Of a stretch of DNA of 32,018 nucleotides, positions 31,703-32,018 are shown piece by piece; position 1 is the first letter of the stretch; every line of letters begins with the position of its first letter. Source of the DNA: CAZTGZ01 sp044339595 (lineage in GTDB: Bacteria; Bacteroidota; Bacteroidia; NS11-12g; UBA9320); contig JBIIVF010000011.1 of NCBI GenBank assembly GCA_044339595.1, positions 1 through 32,018 of the forward strand, in the 5' to 3' direction. The notes under the pieces were generated by a model. The model saw only the letters and a program-made list of their open reading frames with translations, was not told the origin of the DNA and searched no databases. The position numbers were made by a program, and so were the translations under genes.

Positions 31703-31710
31703 CAAAAATA
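31703..31710 (-). promoter_or_regulatory. Predicted -7 promoter element of cysS (TATTTTTG)
   Basis: TATTTTTG on the minus strand is a perfect match to TAnnTTTG; no TTTG at -33. The predicted transcription start (about seven bases downstream of the G) falls on or next to the ATG at 31698, so the transcript could be leaderless. Confidence 0.42.
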
Positions 31711-31733
31711 CGATACGGAGGGATAAATGATGT

Positions 31734-32018
31734 AAAAAGTCTGAATCACAGATTAAACGGATTTATGGATGACACGGAGGGAAATCATTACATCGCTTTA
31801 TCATTACATCGTTAAATCGCTTCAAGGCAAAAAGTCTGAATCACAGATTAAACGGATTTATGGATGACGCAGAAGAAAATCATGCATCGCTTCATCATTA
31901 CATCGTTAAATCGTTTCATCGTTTCATCGCTTCAAGGCAAAAAGTCTGAATCACAGATTAAACGGATTTATGGATGACGCGGAAGAAAATCATGCATCGC
32001 TTCATCATTACATCGTTA
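31734..32018 (+). repeat. Minisatellite-like tandem repeat array, continuing beyond the window
   Basis: Three copies begin at 31734, 31829 and 31939 with AAAAAGTCTGAATCACAGAT, giving periods of 95 and 110 bp; the third is cut by the window end. Each unit has a conserved head (through GGATTTATGGATGAC) and a tail of CATCG/ATCATT-type short repeats ending in CTTCAAGGC. The 15-bp length difference comes from extra ATCGTTTC units in copy 2. There are no unique spacers, so it is not a CRISPR. The head resembles the GTCTGAATC repeat at 14642. Confidence 0.88.

Noticed and set aside
31734..32018. Possible CRISPR array at the right edge
   Set aside because: The units are 95-110 bp with nearly identical sequence throughout, so it is a minisatellite without unique spacers.

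Overview
The window looks like chromosomal DNA of a free-living member of the Bacteroidota. The evidence is several lipoproteins with Bacteroidota-style signal peptides, two very large secreted proteins carrying type IX secretion (T9SS) type A and type B sorting tails, an Omp28-like protein, a type III glutamine synthetase, a Bacteroidota-type glutaminyl cyclase, and repeated -7 elements matching TAnnTTTG. Shine-Dalgarno sites are not evident. The genus cannot be told from the sequence. I see no rRNA, tRNA, CRISPR array, transposase, integrase or phage gene.

Left part (1-10990), mostly housekeeping: a truncated lipoprotein gene (-), proS (+), an Omp28-like thioredoxin-fold lipoprotein (-), purM (-), a PorE-like TPR / beta-propeller / CRD / OmpA lipoprotein (-), glnN (-) and a Tat-exported pirin (+). 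Two intrinsic terminators and several promoters can be placed here. The PorE-like protein has a C-terminal extension that reads as a retropepsin-like fold without its catalytic Asp-Thr/Ser-Gly. This is the most unexpected protein-level feature in the window.

Middle (10990-14862), an accessory island: one large T9SS cargo gene lies in repeat-rich DNA, flanked by inverted copies of a dispersed repeat (29 bp identical, about 49 bp similar). The gene is a compositional mosaic: its first 1.3 kb is AT-rich and an abrupt switch at about 12,900 leads into GC-richer PKD-like and sorting-tail sequence.

Right part (14863-31698): oligopeptidase B, a LpxL/HtrB-type acyltransferase, a C2-like lipoprotein and cyanophycin synthetase (cphA) lie on the minus strand, with close spacing from cphA to lpxL. 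Then come a 1451-residue IgGFc-binding-domain T9SS protein (-), cyanophycinase (cphB, +), isoaspartyl peptidase/asparaginase (iaaA, -), a small ORF, a glutaminyl cyclase/M28 lipoprotein and cysS. cphA, cphB and iaaA together give a complete route for making a nitrogen-rich Asp-Arg polymer and breaking it down to amino acids. Glutaminyl cyclase fits the 1451-residue protein, whose predicted mature N-terminus is Gln.

The window ends inside a minisatellite-like tandem array (31734 onward) related to the repeats around the mosaic gene. Dispersed hairpin repeats fill most long intergenic gaps.
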